Assembly: GCA_907164885.2 (NCBI GenBank)
Contig: OU015500.1
Coordinates: 56,443,159-56,507,158 of the forward strand
Source: Dolomedes plantarius
Taxonomy: Eukaryota > Arthropoda > Arachnida > Araneae > Dolomedidae
Length of the DNA stretch: 64,000 bases
Direction: 5' to 3'
A program made the translations under genes and the position numbers. Below the pieces are notes generated by a model. It was not told the DNA's origin. It did not search any database and saw only the letters and a program-made list of their open reading frames with translations. Of the stretch, positions 50,320 through 60,706 are shown piece after piece (position 1 is the first letter of the stretch; every line of letters starts with the position of its first letter).

Positions 50320-50349
<30 letters not shown>
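50320..50349. repeat. (TA)15 at the 3' end of PLE copy 2
   Basis: Thirty bp of TA directly downstream (minus-strand sense) of the PLE 3' region. The matching tract at the 5' end lies at 60690-60706. Confidence 0.95.
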
Positions 50350-50350
<1 letters not shown>

Positions 50351-50484
50351 CTAAAATTAAATAACAGAGCTAGCTAGATAATTATAAGAAGCATGTAGAC
50401 AAAACACAAACAGAAATCAAGCACTCAGGGCTCCATGCACCTGAGGCAAGATTCTGGAGTAGTGCGAGAACTAAACAAGAAATC

Positions 50485-50536
50485 GAGGTAACCGACTGGT
50501 CTCATCATCAGGGAGCCTAACCAAATCAGTTACCTC
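50485..50536 (-). other. Stem-loop in PLE copy 2 3' region
   Basis: GAGGTAAC (50485-50492) pairs with GTTACCTC (50529-50536), extended by GGT/ACC pairs. The minus-strand loop contains CCCTGATGATGAG. Compare the hairpin of copy 1 at 29686-29735. Confidence 0.5.
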
Positions 50537-50869
50537 AAGGGGAATTTTCTGAATAGAATGCAGGTATAACCAAAAGACATCCCAAACCCTGAGTTCCCCA
50601 CAGAAACAGATAATCAAGAAAAAATGAAAAGACACGGATAACTTGCAGTAAGGGCTCAACGCACCATATATGCAAGTACGCATATAATCCTAATTAAAAG
50701 ACAGATTCATACATACCCAAATTCAGTGAGTGACGGTTATGGTGAAACAGCAGTCAGTTTTTACCCTAGTAGCTACGTCACTGTAGCAAAACCACAGCGC
50801 CACACCTCAATGAAGTTTTAAAAAAAATTAAAACAGAAACCTTATCCTAAATGTGTTTAAAATATACCT

Positions 50870-51349
50870 GAGTCTAAATGCCAATTTTTTAAAACTTTTG
50901 AATTGCCGAAATTAATAGGGAAATTGTTCTCACGTAGGTTATACTTGAAAATTCCCCATGCCTCCAAAAATTCTTCAGCGTTATTACAAATGCTTTTTTT
51001 ATTCTGTATAGTTGTGAGTAAAAGATATTATAAGAAATTTTATATTTCAAGTTGCTATGGAAATTGGTAAACGTGATAGCCTCAAAAAGTTCTCTGAAAG
51101 TTAAAATCCTCTGAAATTTAAAATCTAATATTTTATCATATATCCCAATTTTTAATTCTCTATTTTGAATTTTAATTTTTATATCCAGATAAGTCGCAAA
51201 ATCATTATTTTCATTAGTCCTGCTTAAAGTTAGTTCCTTCGGGTAGATTTGATTAAGAAATTTCAAATCGTTACAGTTAAAAACTATAAGGATATCAATA
51301 TGCCTAAATCTGGTAACATTATTTGAGTTAAGAAATTTAGTTTCGTAAG
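50870..51349 (-). pseudogene. PLE reverse transcriptase, last third
   Basis: Continues the RT on the other side of the LTR element. FRHIDILIVF at about 51310-51281 is motif C but has a single Asp where copy 1 has YIDD, so one catalytic residue is deleted. TYLDIKIKIQ and IGIYDKILDFKFQ follow, matching FLDINIK and YDKRSDYNF of copy 1. The thumb region then shifts frame near 50960 (NNFPINFGNSKVLKNW in the alternative frame). Codon phase across the LTR insertion is preserved if the LTR element and one 5-bp flank copy are removed. Confidence 0.78.
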
Positions 51350-51708
51350 TGTGAGGAGCGATCCCTCTCCCTTGACGGGGCTTAACCGCCCCTGGGTCGG
51401 TTCTTAGCGTTATAGGAAGGTATTACGCGGTTCACGAGTCCAGACACGGTTTTCAGTCCCAAAATTTATTTATTACACATATACTGGGACACATCACACA
51501 TTATGTATACATATATATTCAAATTTACGCTGATGAAAAAAACAGCAACTTTTACACGTGCGAGCTCTCTTACGTCCTTTTTTTCTCCCTCGACCCCCGG
51601 GCCGACTTCTTTCTCCGTCTGCCCCTCCTTCCCGCCAAACAGGTTTCCGGTTGTGGAATCAACGGGGGGAGGGGAGAAAGGGGATATATATATAATCCAT
51701 TCCCGACA
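51350..51708 (-). repeat. 3' LTR of the gypsy-type element
   Basis: 359 bp, TG...CA on the plus strand (TGTGAGGAGC ... TTCCCGACA). It differs from the other copy at many positions (roughly 7-8% by eye), so the insertion is old. Confidence 0.93.
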
Positions 51709-52026
51709 CGCCCCCGCCGAGAGTGAAATCTGTCTCCTTAGCTGATTTCACCATCACCTCACAGGAATGGAAAATTGTGGGCGGAGGATTCGTAGAGTCA
51801 CAACACACACCAGATACAGTTTCTTTGGAATGCAGACTCTCCAGGGTGCCCTTGCACCTCTAAAAACAAAGATCATTGGTTACTCCCGATATTTGCTCCC
51901 TTCATTTCCAGTACACAAGGGCATGACCTTTGCCCATGTAATCTGTAGGGATTCACAACTTACACAAGATAATACAACTATTCTTTAAATTCTCTAAGCA
52001 AACATATTTAAGAAGACATTTAATAC
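51709..52026. other. 3' non-coding region of the gypsy-type element
   Basis: About 320 bp between the RNase H end and the 3' LTR, without open frame of note. A GC-richer stretch lies next to the LTR (51708-51730). Confidence 0.5.
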
Positions 52027-52079
52027 TAACCCAATATGTTTATATACATATACCACAGAATAAATTTTAACCAAATTAA

Positions 52080-52724
52080 TACACATCGAGAGAAGAAAAA
52101 AAAATAGGAATTTCCAACATAGGCATCACCGGTCGCGCTATTTCTGTCCTCCTGTTCCAGACGAGACAGGACGTCTGCTCCATAATGTTGCTTACCCGGT
52201 AGATGCGTTATATGGTGATTCCACCTATGTAAAGAGACTGCCCATCGGGTTAATTTTGGGTTCTTGGGAGTAGTCGCATTCAGATATTTTAGCGGATGAT
52301 GGTCAGTTATAATTTCCATCTGGGCCCCATATACCCATTTGTCAAACTTGTTTTATCCGAACAGCACTGCCCAAGCTTCTTTTTTTATACTAGCCCAATT
52401 CCGTTGCGTCGCCGACAATTTCTGACTGGCAAACGCGATGGGTCGATATTTGCCCTCCGCGTCAATTTGGGTCAAATGGGCACCGACGGCAACATTCGAC
52501 GCTTCGCAATGTATTTGAAAGGGCGTACACATATTAGGGGCAGCGAAAGCCTGTCTTCATATAGAATACTCTTTAATTTGGCGAACGCGGTTTGCTCCGC
52601 ATTTCCCAACAATGTTCGGGGACCCCTTCTTGGTCAAATCAGTTAGTGGGGCTGATATTTCTGCATAATTCGGAATATAAGTCCGATAGAAGCCCATCAA
52701 ACCCAAGACCGATCTAACTTTCTT
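52080..52724 (-). pseudogene. RNase H of the gypsy-type element
   Basis: After the poly-C shift the connection reads VLGLMGFYRTYIPNYAEI-type sequence (52690-52640). CEASNVAVGAHLTQ, YRPIAFASQKLSATQRNW and KKEAWAVLFG follow (first acidic position in CEAS, normally CDAS; Glu in KEAWA). MEIITDHHPLKYL (52319-52281) contains the third Asp, and HLPGKQHYGADVLSRL (near 52205-52160) the final His and Asp. The frame ends at about 52027, 320 bp before the 3' LTR. No integrase follows, confirming the permuted order. Confidence 0.87.
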
Positions 52725-53600
52725 TTATAAGTCGGCCTCACAACTTTCTTTATGGCCGCTATTTTCCTTCCTCAGGAGCATGTTTACCCCCCCCCCTATT
52801 TCATGACCCAGATATTTAATTTTCCTCGCCGCAAAAGAGCATTTGTCTAGACGAATAGAGAATCCCATTTTCTCCAAGTTTTCCAAAACTGCAGATAAAT
52901 GTCTTAAATGATCATCGAAAGTCTCGGAGAAAATTACGACATCGTCCATATAGGCTTGAGCATAATCACTATGATTTTTAAGATCATGATTCATTTCTCG
53001 CTGAAATGTACAGGAAGTTCCCGACAGACCAAATGGCATCGTTTTCCACAGGAAAACTCCGTTGTGGGTTCTAAATGCGGTTAACGGTTTACTACTCTCA
53101 TCCAAAGGGATCTGCCAGTAGCCCTTTAATAAATCCAAACTAGTTAACCACTGCGCCGGCCCCACCATGAAAATTTATTCCTGCATATCCTTCATAGGGA
53201 AAACTGGTACTTTCGTGACCGAAATTAGCGCACGATAATCTACACACATTCTAACCGTCACGTCTTTTTTAGCCACACGGACTACTGGATAGGCAATTTC
53301 GGCTCCCGAGGGTTCAATTAAATCCCAATCTAACAATTCCCGTATCTGTCTGTCCACCTCCGTTCGATAAGCAATAGGTACACAGTAACAATGAGGTTTT
53401 TTACGTACCGCGTTAGGTACAAGCTCTATCTTATGAGTTCCTACCCTAGCCGGTTGAACAGGTCTGTTAAAAAGCGATTTACGTTCCATGATTACATTTC
53501 TGAGGTCCCTTGTTCGTAGCTCACTTAACTTTGGTTACCCCAGGTTGTTCATTTGTTCCATAAAGCAATCCCCTTTATTAATAGTAGGAACTGTTTCTAA
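52725..53600 (-). pseudogene. Reverse transcriptase of the gypsy-type element
   Basis: From about 53600: KLSELRTRDLRNVI, VGTHKIELVPNAVRKKPHC, DRQIRELLDWDLIEPS (usual palm entry) and VRMCVDYRALISVTK. After a small frame break at 53170: WLTSLDLLKGYWQIPL (motif A Asp), MPFGLSGTSCTFQREMN (motif B) and YMDDVVIFS (motif C, 52952-52926), then CSFAARKIKYLGHEI. A poly-C run at 52788-52796 shifts the frame. Catalytic residues are intact although the frame is broken. Confidence 0.92.
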
Positions 53601-53621
53601 TATTCCAAACTCTTCCTCACA

Positions 53622-54934
53622 TTAAAAAATAATGTTCACTGCACTCGATTTGGTTATATAGTGCCTAATTTTATTTTGGTGTACGTGCTTCTTCGTATCA
53701 TCCGGCAATTGAACTATGAACGAATGAGGATTCCTTTGTTCTAGAATTGTCGCCGGACCTTGCCACCTAGTATATAGTTTACTCGCCGAATCCGGTATTA
53801 ACACAACTACCTGATCCCCTAGCTTAAACACCTTGTTAGATGATCTTAAATTGTAATAGTGCCCGTCTCTCTCTTGCCGGACTTCGGCCGTAAGATTGGC
53901 TTGTTCGGCATCCCTTTCCAATCGCGCCTTTAAATTTTGCAAATACGTAGGGATCAAAGTGAGATCTAACTGCAGATTATCATGTTTGCCGGTCCAAGCG
54001 TTTTTCAAAATCGATAACGGCCCTTGGGGTCTCCGGCCATACATAAACTGAAACGGAGCAACTCCCGTTGTCGTATTTGGAATTTCCCTGTATGAGAACA
54101 GTGCATAAGCTAACTGCAAATGCCAACCCCTACCCTCCTCACGAATTATATGGTGTAACATCCGTTCAACGTCTGATTAAAACGCTCCACTAGCCCATTA
54201 GACTGTGGGTACCTCGGTGTTGAAAATCTGGGAGAAGACCCAATTCTCTTCTGAAATGCCCTCATTAACTCTGACTTGAAATTTGTCCCATTATCTTAGG
54301 CAATTATACTGGGTATCCCAGTCCGCGAAAATATACCCACCAAAGCTTCACACGTACCGCTAGCGGTGAGGCTCGTTAAGGGTACGGCTTCCACCCACCT
54401 GGTATGCTGATCCATAAGGCATAAAATATATTTGTGACCCTTTGAACTGATTGGGTCGATAGGTCCAATGATATCTACGTTCACCACCTGAAATGGCAAT
54501 TCAGGTCTACTTTCCCTCGTAATTGGCGCTCTGTCCGATGTTCTCACGGGTCGCGTCAATTGGAACTCCCTACACGAGGAACAAAATTCCTCTACTTCCT
54601 TCTTCATCCCTTCCCAAAAGAAAGAATATCTAATGCGTTGTAGTGTCTTTTTCACCCCCATATGACTGCCAAACACCGAACAATGAGCTAATCTGACAAT
54701 TTCTTCTCTTCGGCATTGGGGAACAACAAGCTGTGGGACGTTCTCACCCAAAATTTTATCCCTGTGGAACAGCCACCCATCAGCTACATAATAACTCCCT
54801 TTTCTCACCAACGCCTTCTCCAACCCATCCTTTAATAAATCACAACCTTCTTGTTGCCGCCGAAAGTGGTCAGAAACAGACCCCCCCATTTTCGCTCGCC
54901 ATGAACTTTTCTCTCGTTTCCGGTTCATGCTCAT
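53622..54934 (-). pseudogene. Integrase upstream of RT, gypsy-type element
   Basis: The zinc domain HHCC is visible as LAHCSVFGSHMG and FCSSCREF (His84/His91 and Cys118/Cys121 counted from 54934). Core: VNVDIIGPI (first Asp, about 54475), then an in-frame stop just before DNGTNF (second Asp, about 54290). RYPQSNGLVERFNQTL carries the catalytic Glu near 54200. A frameshift follows, then EIPNTTTGVAPFQFMYGR and the C-terminal domain YNLRSSNKVFKLGDQVVVL...LYTRWQGPATI, ending near 53622. About 430 residues in total, near family length. The reading then leads directly towards RT with gypsy-type spacer sequence. Confidence 0.88.
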
Positions 54935-55440
54935 TCATCCCGGTGCAGTTCGAAATCTGAATGCCCTTTTCGCCCCTGGACAATGCTCTGATTGTTCGGC
55001 TATCGGGAAGTAGGATTTCTCTGTCTCCTTTGCTCTTCTCTGGAGTCTGTCATTTCCCTTGGGAGACTGAGAAACGTTTTCGATTCGACTTCTCGATAAC
55101 ATTTCAAATATTTCTGGAGGGAGCGAAACGTCATCTACCATCGATTTCGCAACAGCACACAAAATCTCCGGCCGTTCGTTAACGCCTGAATCAAAGACTC
55201 CCGAGGGAATATTCACCAACGAGCATTGAACTGCGGGTCCAAAAATCCTTTTTAAAAATATGGTGGGTTTTCCCTCCTTTTTAACTTCTGGTACAACACT
55301 TTCCCGCACTACAGTCATTTCCGTCCCGGAATCAATTAGTTCGTTAGCTATTCGCCCGTTCACGTTGATAAGAACCCTTTTTAACTTACATAACTGTTCT
55401 TTTAAGGACTTTCCGGTATTTCTTGGCACACTGAACGAAT
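54935..55440 (-). pseudogene. Aspartic protease of the gypsy-type element
   Basis: Same frame as the zinc knuckle. VLINVNGRIANELIDSGTEM, with active-site DSG at about 55333-55325, is followed by TVVRESVVPE and the C-terminal part of the domain up to a stop near 54935. The enzyme would mature the Gag-Pol polyprotein. Confidence 0.82.
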
Positions 55441-55499
55441 TCGCCCTAGCAACTACGGTATCCCCTCCCAATATCCCCCGTTCTTCTGAATTTTTCTGT

Positions 55500-57705
55500 T
55501 CTTCCCTCTCGTGGTCTTCTTCCGCAAACGACATATTTACGTCTGCGTTTTCCCTTCCCTCCCATGCTACATTTCTTTCCTGTTTTGGGAATTTCGGACA
55601 GTTTCTCCTTAAATGAGCAGTTGACCCACAACCATAGCACTCCCACTTTTTCGGCGTTCTACTGAACTTTTCATTTTCTCCTGACGAAGAACCATTTCCC
55701 GGGAGCATATCTAGTTTAAACCCCTTGGCATTCCGGTCCCGACCCCTAAAATCCTCAAATTTTGTGTCGTTACCCCCCTTCGTGCTATAAGCTCTCCCTT
55801 TAGCCGTATAGAATATATCGCACTCTTCCGCGAGCTGCTTTGCTTTAAACCAAGCACTTCCTTGCCTAATCCTGATATGCATAGCCGTTTCTTGGACCAA
55901 CGTCTGAAACATTCTATCAGCTACCACCAACTGATTTAAACCTTCGAAGTCACTTACTTCTCTTAATTTAACCCTTTCAGGGGCAGTGTCAGCGTCAATA
56001 TGTCACCTTTTTAAAAAAATTTCTAAAGCAAAATATCGCTATTAAATAATACAATTAAATGCCATGGTGTTCTTTCACTCTTTCAGTCGCCATTAGATGG
56101 CAGCACTACACTTCAAAAGCATTTTCTTCATATGAAAAAAATTTTAGCGGACATATTGTTTCAGTCTGAAGGAAATTATCTCCAATTTATTTCACTAAAC
56201 AATGCTTTTTACAGTCCACATCCATTTTTAGGGTATGATCCATGTTAATGTACATCTATATTCGCTAAATATCTGTTTTATTTATTAAAAATGCCTTCAA
56301 AACAGCTACTGTTTAAGGTGTCAGAATGAGACTGACTCCGCCCGTCTACGTGTTTGCATTTTGACAAACATGTCAACACTTCTACTAATAGCCTCACCGA
56401 CTGCGTTCTTGTTTACTGGAAGTAATAAATTTGGTTTGTTGATAGCAGGGGTGGTTTCAATCGTAAATAAAGGATCAAAAGGTTAGAAAGAGAGTTTTTC
56501 GAAACTCTTTCGTATTTGGATTCTATTATCGTTTACACGCATGCATCAAAAAGGTCCCAAAACTTGCATTGAAAAATTCCATAGAAAATGATATATTGAT
56601 ATTTTATTATTATTATTTTTAATATTATTCAAGAAAAAGTGTTCGTATTGGTCTATAATATTGTCAAAAAATATATTACAGGTTTTTATTATTAGAATAT
56701 TAAAGAAATTATATTCATAAAAGTGTATATATAAATATTCATATTTACAAAAAATGCAAATTTTAATAATAATAATATAAATAAATAAATTAAAAATGAA
56801 GATTCCATGCAAGGTAAGAGAAATTTATTATATATGAATAAAAAACAAGTTTATCATGTGTATTTTATGATATAAATTGTGTTTTCTTTTAAAATACAAT
56901 ATTTGTAGATTAGCGTCAAAACATGGTTGCTAGATGTGCGGTGTCAGTCCCAGTATGACACCTCCCCCCCAGTCCCCTGCAACCAAATATTTTTTTTAGC
57001 TGCAAATTATATATTTGTAGGCTTAAATAATTACATTTAGCGAGTTTTTTCTAAAATAAAATTCATTTTTGGCATAGCGCCCCCCAAAGGGTTAACGTAG
57101 TGTAGCCACATAGACATTAACCTGGTTGCGAGCTGACCGAAAGTTTCGTCGGTGCCCCTTTTAGCTTTCCTAAAATTATCTTGGCACATCTGAGGAGACG
57201 GTTCGCATTATCTTTTTCGCACTATCTTTTTCACCTCCTCGTAATTATTGTACTGACCCTCATTTAAATATATTAACCAATCTGCCGCCTTATCCTCCAA
57301 AAGGTAAATTAAAATTTTGGCCTTCTGTTCTTCTTCTACCCTCTCACTTTAGAATGCCCTCTCTAGACTCGTGAAGAAATAACTCCACCCTTCGGGTTTA
57401 TTTGGGGCTTTCACGGTCAATAATTTTATGGTTTTAATAATTTCATCTATTGATTTAAATTTAATAGGTATGCGATTTTGTAGTTTTAATGTTTCGATTT
57501 CAATACGTTCGTCTTTCTCTTGTTTTTCCTCTCTCTCAGTAACTATCGCGCTGAGCGTATCCTTTATGAGACTTTCTTCATAACTTTCATGTTCGAGAAT
57601 AAGTTTCCTTAAATCTAATATCTTATATTCTTCCTTAACTTCGATTCTTAATTCTAGCACTAGTGCTACCAAGTCGCACTTTCTCGATTTTGCAATAAAT
57701 GCCAT
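55500..57705 (-). pseudogene. gag of the gypsy-type element, split by a piggyBac insert
   Basis: Starts with MAFIAKSRKCDLVALVLELR at 57705, followed by a charged coiled-coil-like segment (EHESYEESL, TEREEKQEKDERIEIE) and LLTVKAPNKPEGWSYF. Stops near 57349 and in the following 250 bp damage the frame. The capsid block TDETFGQLATRLMSMW runs to the TTAA at 57095. The piggyBac insert occupies 55972-57091, after which LREVSDFEGLNQLVVADRMF resumes in the same frame. The zinc knuckle WECYGCGSTAHLRRNCP (about 55642-55595) has the C-x2-C-x4-H-x4-C spacing. Confidence 0.85.
55972..57091. mobile_element. Non-autonomous piggyBac-like element inside gag
   Basis: 1,120 bp between TTAA copies at 55968-55971 and 57092-57095. 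The left end is CCCTTTCAGGGGC and the right end GCGCCCCCCAAAGGG. Subterminal inverted motifs lie at about 56317-56343 (GGTGTCAGAATGAGACTGAC) and 56938-56965. It is AT-rich and non-coding. Excision with one TTAA leaves the gag codons in frame across the site, which confirms both boundaries. Confidence 0.9.
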
Positions 57706-58054
57706 GTTAGAAATACCAGTTAGGAAATACAATAACAGTAAAACTTATACACAGAGAAAAAAATCGATTGAAACTCAACCCGACCTTTTCTCTTACAAAA
57801 TTATATCGAACACTATTAAATTTCATCTAACCATAAAAATTTTTAGAATTCCAACAGAAAACAGAAACAAACATCACTTACCTTCGTCAACATCTCTGGA
57901 TTGTACAGATTTCCTGGAGCTAGATTCGAAAATAGTATGGTCTCCTAGTGATCATCATTCTATAGCATTTACCGATGACGGAACACTGATGATAGAGCGC
58001 TGATATCCTTACTGACGTAAAACTGCGATCCTTGCCCGCGTATTTTACCATTCC

Positions 58055-58072
58055 ATCCCACCGCTGCCACCA
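58055..58072 (-). other. Primer-binding site, tRNA-Leu
   Basis: TGGTGGCAGCGGTGGGAT on the minus strand, 2 bp inside the 5' LTR. It is complementary over 18 nt to the 3' end of a eukaryotic tRNA-Leu of the AAG type including CCA (from memory), the primer for minus-strand DNA synthesis. Confidence 0.8.
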
Positions 58073-58074
58073 GA

Positions 58075-58434
58075 TGTGAGGAGCAATCCCTCTCCCTTGA
58101 CGAGGCTTAACCTCCCCTGGGTCCGTTCTTAGCGCTATAGGAAGGTATTACGCGGTTTACGAGTCCAGACACGGTCTTCAGTCCCAAAATTTATTTATTA
58201 CACATATACTGGGACACATCACACATTCTATATACATATATATTCAATTTTACGCTGATGAAAAAAGCAGCCACTTTTACACGTGCGAGCTGTCATACGT
58301 CCCTCTTTTCTCTCTCGACCCCCGGGCCGACTTCTCTCTCCGTCTGCTCCTCCTTCCCGCCAAAGAGGTTTCCGGTTGGGGAATCAACGGGGGGGGGGGG
58401 GAAGCGGATATATATATATAATCTATTCCCGACA
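58075..58434 (-). repeat. 5' LTR of the gypsy-type element
   Basis: 360 bp; same ends as the LTR at 51350. Contains a G run at 58389-58401 whose length differs between copies. Confidence 0.93.
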
Positions 58435-59960
58435 GAAAGAATGCAAGAAAATTTTTGCAAAGGCACTGGAAAAGCTATTACCCATTTGGATACATTTTAT
58501 GTGTTTAAAGAAACTCATGCCATTAAAGAGGTAGTTTTCAAAAATATTAAATTTACATAAATCAATCCAGTCACCTTTTAAGATTAAAGTACTATCCAGA
58601 TAGGCATCATAAATTTCTGAGCACACATTTATTAAGTTATCATGGGGAATACTAGTAAAAAGTTTTTCAAAATCAAACGTGTGTATGCTATCTATATTCT
58701 TACTCTTTTAAAATTGTAGGACATCCTGGTTATTATTTATAATAAATCTATTTTCGGTAACCTTGATTTTATTTAGAATAATTTTTAAATAGCTAAAAAA
58801 CTTTTTACTGAACAAAGTGTTATAAAAATTCGTACTACAAGTAACGAACCTAAATTTAGTAGGTGTTCTATGGAATTTAATGGTGAGAAAAAGGTAAGGG
58901 TATTTTAAGCTATAAATCTTAAACTTAATTTTTTTACTAAAGGCTAGAATTCTATTATCTATTTCTTTCTTGGTAAAGTTAATTATTTGATAGGTATTGT
59001 TTGAGTTGTACTCCCTAGAAATTAATTGTTCGAAATAATCCTTACACATAAAACCAAAGTTATTGGCTGCCTTATATACAACCGTTATAATTAACTTCTT
59101 TTTTAACTCTTTAATTTTACTGTACAAAACGTTGTTTAAAAAGAAACTCCGCTTGTCTTTTATACCATGCTCTTCATAATTCCCCTTTATGTCCTGTATA
59201 ACACGTACCTTCCACTCCATGAAACCTTCGATAGGTCAATTATACATCCTTGATAATTTTACTATGAAATAATCTAAATCTTTATCGATAGACCTTATAA
59301 TTTGATTTAAGTTTACCTTATTTCTGACCCTAAATTTTGAGCCCTTGCTTAAAAGTTTCCTTAACCTAACATCTTTAGCAATATTAAGATCCCCAGTTAC
59401 AATATGCCCCAAAGCTCGAATAATGTAGCTTTTAAACTCCTCAAGATGACAATTACAATCAGTATTAGAAATTTTGCCTAAGTTATAACTATAAAAGTTG
59501 CAGTTGCAGATTAGGTCCTTTAACGTTTTTTGATATTTATAAGCGACGGCGATTTTCGCACAATCCTTGATTAGTCGCAATTTAGAATTATTGTGTACAA
59601 TATTAGTAGTTTTAAATGCTAAAAATCCTGATCCAGAAAATTTACTGTACAGTACTCTACACCTGCTTCCCTTCCCCTCTTAACATCCAAATTTGTCAAG
59701 TTAAGCTTATATTTAATTAGATCTAAAATTATTAGTTTTGTAAACCTCGAAGCAAATTTAATTGAAGGTAAATGATGTTTAATTAACCACCTTAAGCCAG
59801 AATGTTTTGGGTTGAACAAATAGTGTTTAATTATTTTAATGTTCTTAAAATCCATAAATAGATTACAAATTTTTTGCAGATCATTCAGTTTTAATTTTGA
59901 TTTATTGCTGCCCTTTCCTCTTTTACCCCTGCAATTAGAATGTGTAAAATTAAATCGTTC
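58435..59960 (-). pseudogene. PLE linker and reverse transcriptase, first two thirds
   Basis: A basic segment (RGKRGKGSNKSKLK near 59900-59930) follows the endonuclease. Then CNCHLEEF and GHIVTGDLNIAKDVRLRKLL, a conserved PLE block, near 59370-59460. The RT starts near 59220: VVYKAANNFGFMCKDYF (motif 1 region), KYPYLFLTIKFHRTPTKFRF (motif 2), TFDFEKLFTSIPH (motif A, catalytic Asp, near 58650-58690) and QMGNSFSSAFAKIFLHS (motif B) directly before the LTR insertion at 58434. Stops at about 59617, 59235 and 58707 and several shifts disable it. Confidence 0.8.
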
Positions 59961-59969
59961 AAAAATCAT

Positions 59970-60552
59970 GAATTTTGTATACAGTTACTATCCTCATCTA
60001 CCGGCCTTTCCCCGTTAAGTTTACTGTTTAAGCAGTACGGAAATAGTGTTTTTAGCTTACAAATATATAAGTTTTCAAAATCCAGCCTTTTGTTTAAATC
60101 ATTAACCTCATTAATAATATATAATTTAGCCTGCTCGAAGTTGCATACTTGAAAATGTAAAAGTTCATAATCTAATGAGGTTTCGTGTTTAAAATTTATG
60201 ATTGCAGACCTATGGATATTAATCCTTTCATTAAATTCAGTCCCCGTTTGTCCAATATGACATAAATTACAATCTTGACATTCAATAATATAAATTAATA
60301 CCTTACACTTACAAAGGAAATCACAATTGCTGGAACCAACCCCCACTTGACTACCATTCGCCATAGGGCACGTAAGACACCTTTTATCTTTACATTTTCA
60401 TATTTTTTAAAATTTATATTATATAAAAGTAACAGTTGTTCAGGTAACTTATTAAACACCACACTCCTCTGAACAAGACGTGCAGCAGGGCTCCTTGATG
60501 CGGAACTCGACGAGCCATGTCCCATGAAAAAATCCTTAATACTCGTTCGCAT
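59970..60552 (-). pseudogene. PLE N-terminus and GIY-YIG endonuclease
   Basis: Opens with MRTSIKDFFMGHGS at 60552; a one-base shift near 60385 leads into RCLTCP. Residues after that: CDFLCKC, then VLIYIIECQDCNLCHIGQTG (the GIY...YIG-type strands near 60300-60245), FNERINIHR with the catalytic Arg and following His, and ENLYICKLKTLFPYCLN, the C-terminal Glu-containing helix usually ending KLNTLxPxGLN. Paired Cys residues in and around the domain fit the zinc-binding insertion of PLE endonucleases. It would nick target DNA for priming. It stops at about 59967. Confidence 0.8.
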
Positions 60553-60689
60553 AATATTTTACGATTTAACCTGAAAATCAAAGAAAACATTAGTAAAGCC
60601 TGCTTACTACATGACGAACCCCGCGTCAAAAAACTATAAACATAAAGCTGCCGGAAAAATTAATTAAAAAACTTCCCGATAAAATTTCC

Positions 60690-60706
60690 TATATATATAT
60701 ATATAT
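60690..60706. repeat. Short (TA)8 at the 5' end of PLE copy 2
   Basis: TA run flanking the element start, the partner of the (TA)15 at 50320. Confidence 0.85.

Larger units (their letters stand above)
51350..58434 (-). mobile_element. Ty3/gypsy-type LTR retrotransposon, order PR-INT-RT-RH
   Basis: 7.1-kb element with LTRs of 359 and 360 bp inserted in the PLE RT. The flanks GTAAG (51345-51349) and GAAAG (58435-58439) differ at one of five bases, consistent with an aged 5-bp duplication. Minus-strand order: 5' LTR, PBS, gag, CCHC knuckle, protease, integrase, reverse transcriptase, RNase H, 3' LTR. In ordinary gypsy elements integrase follows RNase H; integrase before RT is the Ty1/copia order and, among gypsy-like elements, known from the Gmr1-type group. 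No envelope-like frame is present. Frameshifts, an in-frame stop before the second integrase Asp and a nested piggyBac make it inactive. Confidence 0.9.
50350..60689 (-). mobile_element. Naiad-like Penelope element, copy 2, interrupted by an LTR element
   Basis: Minus-strand PLE between two TA tracts. Without the nested LTR element (51350-58434) it is about 3.25 kb. Order: short N-terminus, CxxC and GIY-YIG endonuclease, basic linker, conserved block CNC...GHIVTGDLNI, reverse transcriptase, then about 500 bp of 3' sequence with no second GIY-YIG. Endonuclease before RT is the permuted layout known from the Naiad/Chlamys branch of PLEs, whereas classical Penelope has GIY-YIG at the C-terminus. 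Several frameshifts and loss of one catalytic RT Asp make it inactive. Confidence 0.8.

Noticed and set aside
54733..55616. Plus-strand frames of 73-118 codons opposite gag, protease and integrase
   Set aside because: Antisense shadows of the gypsy-type pol coding sequence; no motif of their own.
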